Source of the DNA: Thiomicrorhabdus sp. ZW0627
GTDB taxonomy: Bacteria; Pseudomonadota; Gammaproteobacteria; Thiomicrospirales; Thiomicrospiraceae
Direction: 5' to 3'
NCBI RefSeq assembly: GCF_029767005.1
Contig: NZ_JARUQR010000001.1
Span: 62,001 to 126,000 of the forward strand
Length of the DNA stretch: 64,000 bases
Shown here: piece by piece, positions 24,934 to 34,957 of the stretch
Numbering within the stretch: the first letter of the stretch is position 1
How the letters are laid out: the number at the start of each line of letters is the position of its first letter
Notes under the pieces: model-generated
What the model was told of the DNA's origin: nothing
The model's database searches: none
Seen by the model: only the letters and a program-made list of their open reading frames with translations
Position numbers and translations under genes: made by a program

Positions 24934-27426
24934 ATGAAAGAAGGTAAGGCTGGAAATAAACAAGCATATCAAATCGCTCAAGACGATTTGTACCATGTCT
25001 GCGATCTTTCAAACCTGGCGTTTACCACAACGGACGAGCTTGAAGAAATTACCGAACACATCGGCCAGTCGCGCGCGATGGAAGCGCTGAAATTCGGCGT
25101 TGATATCAAACACGAAGGTTATAACCTTTTTGTTCTGGGCTCCACCGGACTGGGAAAGCACACCACGGTCAAAGAGCTGCTTGAAGAAGAGTCCAAGCAG
25201 GCTGAAGCACCATTTGACTGGTGTTACGTCAATAATTTCGAACACCCTCATAAACCCCTTGTTCTCAAGTTACCCAAAGGCGTCGGCCGCAAGTTGCAAC
25301 AGGATATGCAGCAGTTCGTGTTTGATATTCTGGCTGCCATTCCGGCGGCGTTTGAGAGTGACGAATACAATACGGCTTTTCAGGCGCTTCACGACGAATA
25401 TGTACGGCGTGAAGATCAGGCGTTGGAAGAGATTGCAGCCAAGGCCGAGCGCAACAACATCATCATGGTTCGCACTTCAACCGGTTGGAATTTGGGGCCT
25501 AAGAATAAAGACGGCAAAGCAATGCACCCGGAAGAGTTCGAGCAACTTCCCGAAGAAGAGAAGCAGGTCATCACCCGTGTGGTGGAAGAGATGCAAGATG
25601 ACTTGAAACAGTTGTTGTTGAAGATTCCGGTTTGGCAGAAAGAGACACGGGACAAGGTCAAGGAACTCAACCGCGAAATCACCCAGTTGACGGTGACGCA
25701 TTACGCGGACGATCTTCAGGCCAATTACACGGAAGAAGAGGTGAAGGCGTTCCTTAAAAGCGCCAAGCAGGACATCATCGACAATGTTGAGCTGTTTCGT
25801 AAATTCGGCGCTGAAAAGAAATCCAGCGGTCAGACGTCAAACAAGTTACCGCCTGAGTTTACCGGTTATCAGGTCAATGTACTCGTGGATAACAGTAAAA
25901 CGGAAGGCGCACCGGTCATCTTCGAGGACAATCCTACCTATCAGAACCTCATCGGACGAATTGAACATATCGCTCAGTTCGGAACCTTGCTGACCGATTT
26001 CTCTTTGATCAAACCAGGGGCGTTACATCTGGCTAATGGCGGTTATCTGGTGTTGGACGCACGTAAAGTGTTGACCTCGCTCTATGCTTGGGATGGCTTG
26101 AAGCGGATACTGCGTTCACGGGAGATCAAGATCGAATCATTGGAACAGGTATTGAGTCTGGCCAGCACCACGTCATTGCAACCGGAACCGATTCCAGTGG
26201 ACGTTAAGGTTGTGCTGACCGGAAGTCGTCTGCTGTATTACCTTTTGAAACAGTACGATCCTGAGTTCGACCTGCTGTTTAAGGTGGCGGTCGATTTCGC
26301 CGAAGATATGGATCGTGATGATGCTTCGATGGAGCTTTATGCACGCATGATCGCTGCCTTACAGAAGCAGAATGATTTGTTGCCTTTGGATAAAGGAGCG
26401 GTGGAGCGGATTATTGAACAGGCTTCACGCATGGCGCAGGATTCCGAAAAGGTCTCGCTGCACATGGGGCACTTGGCCGATTTATTGAAGGAATCCGATT
26501 ATTGGGCGAAGGAGTCCGATCGTGAGAGCATTACCCGTGAAGACGTCCAGAAAGTGATCGATACCCGTCTTTACCGCATGGATCAGATTCGCGAGCGGGT
26601 TCAGGAAGCGATTTTACGTGGAACTTATCTGGTGAATACCAGTGGGGAGACGGTGGCGCAGGTCAATGGCTTGAGTGTGATCCAGCTGGATGATTACGCA
26701 TTCGGCAGGCCTTCCAGAATTACGGCGACGGCTCGACTGGGCAGCGGCAAGGTAATCGACATTGAACGCGAAGTCGAATTGGGCGGCGCCATTCACTCCA
26801 AGGGAGTGATGATTTTGTCGTCTTATTTGGCTTACCGTTATGCCAAGGAACGTCCTTTGGCGCTGTCGGCCAGTCTGGCATTTGAACAGTCTTATGGAAT
26901 GATTGAAGGCGACAGTGCTTCTGCGGCTGAACTGTGTGCCTTGCTTTCAGCCTTGGGGGACGTGCCGTTGAAACAGAGTCTGGCCGTGACCGGATCGGTG
27001 AATCAGCACGGCGAGATTCAAGCGATTGGAGGGGTTAACGAAAAGATCGAAGGATTTTTCGACATCTGTGAAGCACGCGGCTTGACCGGAGATCAGGGCG
27101 TGATCATACCGGCATCGAATGTAAAGCATCTGATGCTGAAAGCGTCTGTGGTCGAGGCGGTGGAAAGCGGTAAGTTCGCGGTTTACGGTGTGACGAGTAT
27201 CGATGAGGTGATGGCACTGTTGACCGGTTTGGAGATTGGCGAGGCGGATGAAAACGGAGACTATCCGAAAGAAAGTCTGAATTGGAGAATCGAGCAGCAG
27301 ATCCGTAAGTTGACGGAATTGCGGGAAAAATTCGCCGAGTCTAAAAAACCTGCAAACGAAAAGGAGAAGAAGGCTGGGAAAAGTCGTAAGCCGAAGTCAC
27401 CTAAGACGGACAAATCAAAAGACTAA
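24934..27426 (+). CDS. Lon-type ATP-dependent protease (LonB/LonC-like)
   Basis: An 830-residue AAA+ protease of the Lon-related group that lacks the Lon N-terminal substrate domain (AAA_32 architecture). Walker A GSTGLGKHTT is near 67-76, inside an AAA core interrupted by a long helical insertion (about 130-280). The C-terminal proteolytic domain holds the Ser-Lys dyad: Ser in EGDSASAAEL (about 653-662) and Lys in GGVNEKIEGF (about 697-706). The tail (about 775-830) is highly charged, Lys/Glu rich. It degrades damaged or regulatory proteins in the cytosol; specific targets are unknown. GAGG precedes the ATG. I looked for and did not find a clear sigma-32 promoter in the 171-base gap upstream. 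Confidence 0.9.
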   Translation: MKEGKAGNKQAYQIAQDDLYHVCDLSNLAFTTTDELEEITEHIGQSRAMEALKFGVDIKHEGYNLFVLGSTGLGKHTTVKELLEEESKQAEAPFDWCYVNNFEHPHKPLVLKLPKGVGRKLQQDMQQFVFDILAAIPAAFESDEYNTAFQALHDEYVRREDQALEEIAAKAERNNIIMVRTSTGWNLGPKNKDGKAMHPEEFEQLPEEEKQVITRVVEEMQDDLKQLLLKIPVWQKETRDKVKELNREITQLTVTHYADDLQANYTEEEVKAFLKSAKQDIIDNVELFRKFGAEKKSSGQTSNKLPPEFTGYQVNVLVDNSKTEGAPVIFEDNPTYQNLIGRIEHIAQFGTLLTDFSLIKPGALHLANGGYLVLDARKVLTSLYAWDGLKRILRSREIKIESLEQVLSLASTTSLQPEPIPVDVKVVLTGSRLLYYLLKQYDPEFDLLFKVAVDFAEDMDRDDASMELYARMIAALQKQNDLLPLDKGAVERIIEQASRMAQDSEKVSLHMGHLADLLKESDYWAKESDRESITREDVQKVIDTRLYRMDQIRERVQEAILRGTYLVNTSGETVAQVNGLSVIQLDDYAFGRPSRITATARLGSGKVIDIEREVELGGAIHSKGVMILSSYLAYRYAKERPLALSASLAFEQSYGMIEGDSASAAELCALLSALGDVPLKQSLAVTGSVNQHGEIQAIGGVNEKIEGFFDICEARGLTGDQGVIIPASNVKHLMLKASVVEAVESGKFAVYGVTSIDEVMALLTGLEIGEADENGDYPKESLNWRIEQQIRKLTELREKFAESKKPANEKEKKAGKSRKPKSPKTDKSKD

Positions 27427-27465
27427 CAAAGCCTAAGAATATAAATAACTTCGGTTGATGGATAC

Positions 27466-27490
27466 AAAAACGCCGCATTGAAGCGGCGTT
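27466..27490 (-). terminator. Intrinsic terminator of glnB
   Basis: AACGCCGC and GCGGCGTT form a perfect 8-bp stem with a 6-base loop; read on the minus strand it ends in TTTTT. It stops the psd-glnB transcript before the convergent Lon-like gene. Confidence 0.88.
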
Positions 27491-27517
27491 AAGACATTCA
27501 GATGAAATGTATTGTGC

Positions 27518-28761
<1,244 letters not shown>

Positions 28762-28845
28762 GTTTGGCGTTCTTTTAATTAATCTAAAGAATGGATTTTA
28801 ATGTATAATTCGCGCAAATAATAGAACGCATTGAGGAAAACAATT

Positions 28846-30054
28846 ATGTCTGAAGTCAAAAAGGTTGTTTTAGCTTATTCCGGTGGACTGGATACGTCCA
28901 TTATTGCGAAGTGGCTACAAGAAGAATATAAGTGTGAAGTTGTGACGTTCACGGCGGATATCGGGCAAGGTGAAGAAGTTGAACCGGCTCGCGCCAAAGC
29001 GGAAGCGATGGGAATCAAAGAGATCTACATCGAAGACTTGCGTGAAGAGTTTGCACGTGATTTCGTTTTCCCGATGATGCGCGCTAACGCCATCTATGAA
29101 GGTGAGTACCGTCTGGGTACTTCAATCGCCCGTCCTTTGATTTCCAAGCGTCTGGTTGAAATCGCCAAAGAAACCGGCGCGGATGCGATTTCTCACGGTG
29201 CGACCGGTAAAGGGAACGATCAGGTTCGTTTCGAATTGAACGCTTATGCGTTGATGCCGGATGTTAAGGTCATTGCGCCTTGGCGTGAGTGGGATCTTCT
29301 TTCCCGTGAAAAGTTGATGGCCTATGCCGAAGAGCACAACATTTCGATCGAGAAGAAAAAAGGTAAGAAGTCGCCTTATTCGATGGATGCGAACCTGCTT
29401 CACATCTCTTACGAAGGTGGCGTTATCGAAGATCCGGCTAACGAGCCTGAAGAAGATATGTGGTTGTGGACGGTTTCTCCTGAAAACGCTCCGGACGAGC
29501 CGACTTACCTGGACATCGAATTCGAGAAGGGTGATATCGTTGCGATCAACGGCGAGAAAATGTCCCCTGCGACCGTTATGGAATACTTGAACAAGGTTGG
29601 CGGTGCCAACGGTATCGGCCGTGACGACATCGTCGAGAACCGTTTTGTCGGTATGAAGGCACGTGGTTGTTATGAAACCCCAGCGGGTACTATCATGTTG
29701 AAAGCGCACCGTGCGATGGAATCTTTGACTTTGGACCGTAACGCGGCGCACCTTAAAGATGAATTGATGCCTCGTTATGCCGAAATGATCTATAACGGGT
29801 TCTGGTTTGCACCAGAAAGGGAAATGTTGCAGGCGTTAATCGACAAATCTCAAGAGAATGTATCCGGTAACGTGCGTCTGAAGTTGTACAAAGGAAACGT
29901 GGTTGTAGTAGGCCGTACTTCTGAAAATAGCTTGTTTGACGAAGCGATTGCTACGTTTGAAGAAGACGGTGGCGCCTACAACCATAAGGACGCGGAAGGC
30001 TTTATCAAGCTGAATGCACTGCGTTTGAGAACCGCTGCAAAAAAACGTTCATAA
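28846..30054 (+). CDS. argG: Argininosuccinate synthase
   Basis: Joins citrulline and aspartate with ATP in arginine synthesis. It is 402 residues from the ATG at 28846; GAGGA at 28833-28837 is spaced for that ATG, and the longer TTG frame begins upstream of the ribosome site. The PP-loop reads [10 protein letters not shown] (about 9-18). The citrulline and aspartate binding stretches [13 protein letters not shown] (about 118-130) and [15 protein letters not shown] follow. A TATAAT -10 element lies at 28804-28809 without a clear -35. pgpA starts 15 bases later and is probably co-transcribed. Confidence 0.96.
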   Translation: MSEVKKVVLAYSGGLDTSIIAKWLQEEYKCEVVTFTADIGQGEEVEPARAKAEAMGIKEIYIEDLREEFARDFVFPMMRANAIYEGEYRLGTSIARPLISKRLVEIAKETGADAISHGATGKGNDQVRFELNAYALMPDVKVIAPWREWDLLSREKLMAYAEEHNISIEKKKGKKSPYSMDANLLHISYEGGVIEDPANEPEEDMWLWTVSPENAPDEPTYLDIEFEKGDIVAINGEKMSPATVMEYLNKVGGANGIGRDDIVENRFVGMKARGCYETPAGTIMLKAHRAMESLTLDRNAAHLKDELMPRYAEMIYNGFWFAPEREMLQALIDKSQENVSGNVRLKLYKGNVVVVGRTSENSLFDEAIATFEEDGGAYNHKDAEGFIKLNALRLRTAAKKRS

Positions 30055-30069
30055 TTTTTTAAAAAGGTT

Positions 30070-30567
30070 ATGGCACAATCCACGCCGACATTCAGACAGC
30101 TGATTCAAAGCCCGGTACTTTTACTGGGTTTTGGTTTTGGCTCCGGTCTTGCTTCAAAGGGACCAGGGACAGTTGGAACCTTGTTGGGGTTGCTGTTGTT
30201 TCTGCCGGTTTTGCTTTGGAGTGAAACACTGGCATGGGTCATTCTGGCGCTTGCGACGGTGACAGGCAGTTGGATCTGCGGTCGTTCTTCCGAGATGCTC
30301 GGAGTGCACGATCACGGTGGAATTGTCTGGGACGAATTTGTCGGAATTTGGCTGGTATTGTTGTGTTTGCCCGAACAGACCGGCTGGTATTGGTTGTTTG
30401 CCTTTATAGCCTTTAGAATTTTTGATATCGCCAAGCCTTGGCCGATTAGCTGGGCCGATAAATCGGTCTCTGGCGGGTTTGGTATTATGCTGGATGATGT
30501 ACTGGCTGCGCTTGTTGCCATAGGATTTATTTGGGCATCAACAATCAGTTTGAATTGGTTGTTTTAA
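30070..30567 (+). CDS. pgpA: Phosphatidylglycerophosphatase A
   Basis: Removes the phosphate from phosphatidylglycerophosphate to give phosphatidylglycerol at the inner membrane. It is 165 residues. The conserved N-terminal block FGFGSGLASKGPGTVGTL (about 18-35), the HDHGGIVWDEFVG block (about 79-91) and FRIFDIAKPWPISWAD (about 117-132) are all typical. Several hydrophobic helices are present. It follows argG by 15 bases. With psd just across the argG promoter it makes a small phospholipid neighbourhood. Confidence 0.93.
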   Translation: MAQSTPTFRQLIQSPVLLLGFGFGSGLASKGPGTVGTLLGLLLFLPVLLWSETLAWVILALATVTGSWICGRSSEMLGVHDHGGIVWDEFVGIWLVLLCLPEQTGWYWLFAFIAFRIFDIAKPWPISWADKSVSGGFGIMLDDVLAALVAIGFIWASTISLNWLF

Positions 30568-30627
30568 AGACGGTACTGTATATTTATCCGCACGTTAAAT
30601 CAGTGTATGTGGGAGTTTGAATAAAAG

Positions 30628-30924
30628 ATGTTTATTCCTTGCGATGACGCGAAGCGTCTAATTAAAGAAAAAAATGCACAATTAGTGGACGTTCGTACTC
30701 CGGAAGAATTTGCGATGAGCAAGTTGCCGGGTGCAATTAATATTCCATTGCAGGATATCGATCGCGTTGGTGAGAGTATTTTGGATAAGGATTTGCCGGT
30801 AATCGTATTCTGTCGTTCAGGACAGCGTTCGCATATGGCAATGCAGATTTTGATGTCACAGAACTTTGAAGAGGTTTATAACCTTGGTTCGTTCATGGCA
30901 TGGAATCAGTGCCCGGATATTTAA
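30628..30924 (+). CDS. Single-domain rhodanese-like sulfurtransferase
   Basis: A 98-residue rhodanese domain without signal peptide, hence cytosolic. The active-site loop VFCRSGQRSH places the persulfide-carrying cysteine at about residue 71. The structural motif LVDVRTPEEFAMSKLPGAIN (about 19-38) is the standard CH2A region. It probably moves sulfane sulfur between carriers; together with the ETHE1-type dioxygenase further on it fits an active persulfide metabolism. An intrinsic terminator follows the stop. Confidence 0.88.
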   Translation: MFIPCDDAKRLIKEKNAQLVDVRTPEEFAMSKLPGAINIPLQDIDRVGESILDKDLPVIVFCRSGQRSHMAMQILMSQNFEEVYNLGSFMAWNQCPDI

Positions 30925-30947
30925 TCCGTTGTAAATGTATTTTTTTG

Positions 30948-30970
30948 AAAGCGCCTACGGCGCTTTTTTT
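30948..30970 (+). terminator. Intrinsic terminator after the rhodanese gene
   Basis: AAAGCGCC at 30948-30955 and GGCGCTTT at 30959-30966 form a tight stem with a 3-base loop and a T-run of about seven. Confidence 0.92.
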
Positions 30971-31006
30971 GTATTGGGTTATCGGATTTAAAATAAAGGA
31001 AAGAAC

Positions 31007-32269
31007 ATGAAGCTGGCTTTGCATTGGCAAATTTTAATCGCACTGGGTCTGGCGGCCGCAATGGGGAGCTATACCGGAACGGAAGGTACGATTCTGGGAA
31101 TGCATTGGCTGGCAGTGTACACCTTTATCGGAACTTTATTCCTGAACGCTTTGAAGATGATCGTGGTGCCTTTGGTGATGTCTGCAATCATCACGGGGAT
31201 AGGAAACATTGGAACCCAAGGCGGTTTCGGGCGATTGGGCGGAAAAACCCTCTCTTATTATGTAGCCACCAGTTTCATCGCCATCATGGTCGGTCTGGTG
31301 CTGGTCAATATCATCCAGCCGGGTGTTTCGGACAATCCGCCGCCGGTCATTGAGGCGAACGAGCATGTTTCCAAAGCGGTGGAAGGTAAGTCAGCCGGTG
31401 ATGTGGTTGAGGTGTTTCTGAGAATGATCCCGACCAACATCGTTAATGCAGCGGCAGAAGGGCAGATGCTTGGATTGATTTTCTTTAGCTTGTTGTTCGG
31501 ATTTTTCATGACTCAGCTTAAAGGCGGGCCGCGCGAAACCCTGATGAATTTCTGGCAGGGCGTGTTTGATGTGATGATGTTGATGACCTCCTGGATTATG
31601 AAGTTTGCTCCGATCGGGGTGTTTGGCCTGGTGGCTGCATCGGTGGCCAAAACCGGATTCGACCAGTTTGGCAATTTGGCGCTGTTCTTTATGACGGTAA
31701 CATTGGCATTGGCTGTACACTTGTTGGTGGTGATGCCGTTGATTTTGCGTTTCGTAGGCGGTGTCAAGAACCCTTGGTTGCATTTCCAGGCGATGGCACC
31801 GGCCTTGTTGACGGCTTTTTCGACTAGCTCTTCTTCTTCAACCTTGCCGGTTTCGATGAGTTCTCTGGAGAATCGTGCAGGTGTGTCCAATCGTATCACC
31901 AGTTTTGTCTTGCCACTTGGCGCTACCGTGAATATGGACGGTACGGCGTTGTATGAGTGTGTGGCAGCGGTGTTTATCGCACAGTTGTTCGGCGTGCCTT
32001 TGGATTTTGGCACTCAGTTGTTGATTGTGGTTATCGCTCTTACGACTTCAATCGGGGTGGCAGGAATTCCTTCGGCTAGTCTGGTGGCAATCAGTATTAT
32101 CCTTGTGGCGGTTGGATTGCCGGCCGAAGCGATTGGTCTGCTGTTGGTCGTCGACCGTTTACTGGATATGATGCGAACCGCTGTGAACATATTCAGTGAT
32201 TCGGTCGGTGCGGTTGTGATTGCCAAATCGGAAGGCGAAAAAGACGTCTTGGTGTCTAAGAATTTTTAA
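31007..32269 (+). CDS. Dicarboxylate/amino acid:cation symporter (DAACS)
   Basis: A 420-residue inner-membrane symporter of the GltP/DctA family, which brings in glutamate, aspartate or C4-dicarboxylates with protons or sodium. About eight transmembrane helices and two re-entrant hairpins are expected. The serine-rich hairpin-1 motif AFSTSSSSSTLPVSM (about 266-280) and the helix-7 NMDGT motif in GATVNMDGTALYE (about 303-315) are both intact. The helix-8 region ends VDRLLDMMRTAVNIFSDSVG. AAAGGAAAG lies just before the ATG. The substrate cannot be fixed by eye. It is flanked by a terminator upstream and a CAGGCCTG element downstream. Confidence 0.9.
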   Translation: MKLALHWQILIALGLAAAMGSYTGTEGTILGMHWLAVYTFIGTLFLNALKMIVVPLVMSAIITGIGNIGTQGGFGRLGGKTLSYYVATSFIAIMVGLVLVNIIQPGVSDNPPPVIEANEHVSKAVEGKSAGDVVEVFLRMIPTNIVNAAAEGQMLGLIFFSLLFGFFMTQLKGGPRETLMNFWQGVFDVMMLMTSWIMKFAPIGVFGLVAASVAKTGFDQFGNLALFFMTVTLALAVHLLVVMPLILRFVGGVKNPWLHFQAMAPALLTAFSTSSSSSTLPVSMSSLENRAGVSNRITSFVLPLGATVNMDGTALYECVAAVFIAQLFGVPLDFGTQLLIVVIALTTSIGVAGIPSASLVAISIILVAVGLPAEAIGLLLVVDRLLDMMRTAVNIFSDSVGAVVIAKSEGEKDVLVSKNF

Positions 32270-32324
32270 TTTTTGAGGTTTTCAGGTTTTGAGCAGGCCT
32301 GTTCAGTTTTAGGAAAGATCAAAT

Positions 32325-32669
32325 ATGAAGGTCGTATTTGCAGAATTGGCGAATTCGGGAATGGTGCAGGGCGAGGCTTTGGCTGAAACGTTGAAAAACA
32401 GCATTGAATCGCATTTGTCTGAATTACAGAGTGAGTTCGTTCAGGATATGTCCCATATCAGCCAGGCAGCCAGTTTTGCGGGTAATATGACGGTGGATGA
32501 CGTGGTCTATCTTAAAGACAATCTATATCGTTGCGACTACTCTTACGACTGGCAGATCGCCTGGACTTGTTCGGGTACGCAGGAGTCGGGACGCGTTAAA
32601 GAGAAAGTGCGTTTCACCGTGGATGACAACGGTGAGTTGCACTTCAAGTTCCTGAAGCTGGATATCTGA
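32325..32669 (+). CDS. Conserved hypothetical protein
   Basis: A 114-residue soluble protein with no signal or membrane segment. The first half looks helical (ALAETLKNSIESHLSELQSE) and the second half beta-rich, with VYLKDNLYRCDYSYDWQIAW and KVRFTVDDNGELHFKFLKL. No family is recognised. It stands between the symporter and convergent lpxH, with a CAGGCCTG palindrome in its leader (32294-32301), 24 bases before the start. Confidence 0.55.
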   Translation: MKVVFAELANSGMVQGEALAETLKNSIESHLSELQSEFVQDMSHISQAASFAGNMTVDDVVYLKDNLYRCDYSYDWQIAWTCSGTQESGRVKEKVRFTVDDNGELHFKFLKLDI

Positions 32670-32691
32670 TTCCGGATTATTTTTAAAGGCT

Positions 32692-33435
32692 TTACAGGGC
32701 TGAGGGGTAGTCGAGCAATTCGATGCCGTTTTCCCCGGAAAGCTTGATGATTTTTGTCTCCGGGCGCCAATCGCCTAGCACCCAGCGGTGCTTTTCCTTT
32801 CCATTCACTTCAACCACATGATGCGCCGGACGGTGGGTATGACCGTGAATCAGGTGGTTTACGTGCGGATATTCCGTAAAAAGCGTTTGTACGGCCTGAG
32901 CGTTCACATCCATGATGTTTTCCGGTTTGTTCTGGCTGTATTTTCTGGATTTCTCGCGCATGTTATGGCCGATCTGCAAACGCTTTTTTTGCGGCAGTCT
33001 CAAAAACAACCATGTGACGATCGGGTGGCGCAGAATCTTGCGCATCTTCTGATATTCGCGGTCGTCTGTGCAGAGGGTATCGCCGTGCATCACCAGTACA
33101 TCCACCCCGTGGATCGAGCGTTCTTCCAATTGCTTGATCGGTTGGATGCCAGTCGCTTTCCAGAAACGTTTGCCCATCAGGAAATCACGGTTACCGAACA
33201 ACAGGTAGATCGGGATGCCACCGTCGGTTAGCTGTTTGAAACGTTCGATGACGCTTTTATATTGTGGAATACCGACGTCATCGCCAACCCACATTTCGAA
33301 TAGGTCGCCGAGGATATAGATGGCTTCCGCCTTCGGCGCCTCTTGGGACAAGAATTTGATGAATGCCGAGTTGATCGGATGGTCGTTCTCCAGCTGTAGG
33401 TGAACGTCGGCGATGAATAGGGTATGTGTGCTCAT
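32692..33435 (-). CDS. lpxH: UDP-2,3-diacylglucosamine diphosphatase
   Basis: Cleaves UDP-2,3-diacylglucosamine to lipid X at the cytoplasmic face of the inner membrane, in lipid A synthesis. It is 247 residues. The calcineurin-like metal motifs are in order: FIADVHL (about 7-13), LGDLFEMWVGDD (about 42-53), FGNRDFLMG (about 81-89), MHGDTLCTDD (about 115-124) and HGHTHRPAHH (about 197-206). It shows that the organism makes lipid A and is Gram-negative. It lies downstream of the two cyclophilin genes on the same strand, with a terminator-like hairpin between. Confidence 0.93.
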   Translation of the reverse strand: MSTHTLFIADVHLQLENDHPINSAFIKFLSQEAPKAEAIYILGDLFEMWVGDDVGIPQYKSVIERFKQLTDGGIPIYLLFGNRDFLMGKRFWKATGIQPIKQLEERSIHGVDVLVMHGDTLCTDDREYQKMRKILRHPIVTWLFLRLPQKKRLQIGHNMREKSRKYSQNKPENIMDVNAQAVQTLFTEYPHVNHLIHGHTHRPAHHVVEVNGKEKHRWVLGDWRPETKIIKLSGENGIELLDYPSAL

Positions 33436-33518
33436 GCGGTGATTTTACCAGAGCTCGAAGCCGGAGTGGCTGAACGTAATGTATTTTATGCTGTAAACAA
33501 GACATAAAAACAGGGTAT

Positions 33519-33556
33519 AAAAAAACCGACAGGCCTGTTGGGACTCTGTCGGTTTT
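33519..33556 (-). terminator. Terminator between ppiB and lpxH
   Basis: AAAACCGACAG at 33522-33532 pairs with CTGTCGGTTTT at 33546-33556; on the minus strand a run of T follows. CAGGCCTG at 33530-33537 sits on the stem-loop border. Confidence 0.85.
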
Positions 33557-33591
33557 CAAACGTTTCACCGCAGTAGCGGTTTGACGAAGGT

Positions 33592-34095
33592 TTAGTCTTC
33601 GATCAATGTCGTTTTGGTGATCAATACATCTTCCACCGGAACGTCCTGATGACCGCGACGGCTGGTGGTTTCCACTTTCGCCATGGCATCGACGACATCC
33701 ATGCCGTCTACGACTTTACCGAATACCGCATAACCCCAACCTTGCATGTCTTTACCTGTGTGGTTTAGGAACGAGTTGTCCTTCAGGTTGATGAAGAACT
33801 GAGTCGTTGCAGAGTGCGGGTCCATAGTACGTGCGTAGGCGATGGTTCCACGGTCGTTTTTCAAACCGTTGTCGGCTTCGTTTTCAATCGGATCGCCGGA
33901 AGGCTTGTCTTCCATGCCCGGAAGCATTCCGCCACCCTGAACCATGAAGCCAGGGATGATGCGGTGGAAAAGGGTGCCGTTAAAGAAACCTTCCATTACA
34001 TAGTGAATGAAGTTTTCGGTACCGATCGGTGCGTTTTCCGCATCCAGCTCAACAGTGATGTCACCCATGGTGGTTTGAATAATGACTTTAGGCAT
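33592..34095 (-). CDS. ppiB: Cytoplasmic peptidyl-prolyl cis-trans isomerase (cyclophilin)
   Basis: A 167-residue cyclophilin without signal peptide. The active-site region reads [16 protein letters not shown] (about 41-56), with the catalytic Arg in FHR, the residues [18 protein letters not shown]-type segment ([19 protein letters not shown], about 85-103) and [13 protein letters not shown] (about 123-135). It speeds proline isomerisation during folding. It pairs with the secreted homologue immediately upstream (42 bases), suggesting a duplication with divided location. Confidence 0.92.
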   Translation of the reverse strand: MPKVIIQTTMGDITVELDAENAPIGTENFIHYVMEGFFNGTLFHRIIPGFMVQGGGMLPGMEDKPSGDPIENEADNGLKNDRGTIAYARTMDPHSATTQFFINLKDNSFLNHTGKDMQGWGYAVFGKVVDGMDVVDAMAKVETTSRRGHQDVPVEDVLITKTTLIED

Positions 34096-34137
34096 TCTAG
34101 CTCCTATTAATGTGTTTTTATTTTTGATATTTGGTTG

Positions 34138-34737
34138 TTATTTGACCTGGCGCGCTTTTTCGATCACGACTGCTGTAACCGGCACATCGCCGTGGCCGTT
34201 CTTGAATCCGGTCTTGACCTGGCGGATTTGGTTGACCACTTTCATGCCTTTGATTACACGGCCGAATACGGCATAACCGTAAGCACGGGCGGTTTTTTCA
34301 CGGAAGTCCAGGAAACTGTTTTGTGCGACATTGATGAAGAACTGCGCCGTAGCGGAATGAGGATCGTTGGTACGAGCCATGGCAACGGTACCGATCTGGT
34401 TGCGTAGTCCGTTATCCGCTTCGTTTTTGATTGGCGCACGGGTGATTTTCTTGTTCATGCTTTCTGTAAAACCGCCACCTTGGATCATGAAGTTAGGAAT
34501 GACGCGGTGGAAGATCGTGCCGTCATAGAAACCTTCGTGAACATAAGCCAGGAAGTTCTCGACGGTTTTTGGCGCTTTGTCAGGATACAGTTCGATCAGG
34601 ATATTACCCATATTGGTTTCAAGCAGAACTTGAGGGTTTTCTGTCTTTTTAGCTGTTTCCGATTCCGCGTGTGCGGCCGGACTTAAAAACAACCCCAAAA
34701 GGGCGATCTGAAGCGCTAAAAATAGTCGTCTGGTCAT
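34138..34737 (-). CDS. ppiA: Periplasmic peptidyl-prolyl cis-trans isomerase (cyclophilin)
   Basis: A 199-residue cyclophilin with a signal peptide cleaved after about residue 24 (PAAHA before ESE). The catalytic segment [20 protein letters not shown] (about 75-94), the [17 protein letters not shown] block and the [15 protein letters not shown] block follow the same order as in the neighbour. It acts on periplasmic or outer-membrane clients. It is first in the minus-strand cyclophilin pair, divergent from cysS. Confidence 0.92.
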   Translation of the reverse strand: MTRRLFLALQIALLGLFLSPAAHAESETAKKTENPQVLLETNMGNILIELYPDKAPKTVENFLAYVHEGFYDGTIFHRVIPNFMIQGGGFTESMNKKITRAPIKNEADNGLRNQIGTVAMARTNDPHSATAQFFINVAQNSFLDFREKTARAYGYAVFGRVIKGMKVVNQIRQVKTGFKNGHGDVPVTAVVIEKARQVK

Positions 34738-34889
34738 GTCTGATTCACTCCGAATAAAATGTCATTTAAGGTACAATAGGCGACATTCTAACATTAGTGT
34801 CCTTGGTGCAACCACTGCGCGGCAAAATTTTGGCGAAATTCGCCGTTTTGTTCCTTAGTGGCTGTGGCAAGGATTGGATTACGGATCGG

Positions 34890-34905
34890 TCGACAGGCCT
34901 GTCGA
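34890..34905. repeat. Palindrome TCGACAGGCCTGTCGA upstream of cysS
   Basis: A perfect 16-base palindrome centred on CAGGCCTG (34894-34901), flanked by CGGAT at 34882-34886 and ATCCG at 34906-34910, which extend the dyad after a 3-base bulge. It lies between divergent cysS and ppiA, 53 bases before the cysS start, so a role in the leader or as a binding site is possible. Confidence 0.75.
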
Positions 34906-34957
34906 ATCCGTCTTGAATACACTTTGACCAACTTGAAGAACAGGCATAGAGAGCATT

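Noticed and set aside
29122-29751. A 209-codon minus-strand frame opposite argG.
   Set aside because: Antisense shadow with Arg/Phe/Thr-rich sequence; argG is certain.
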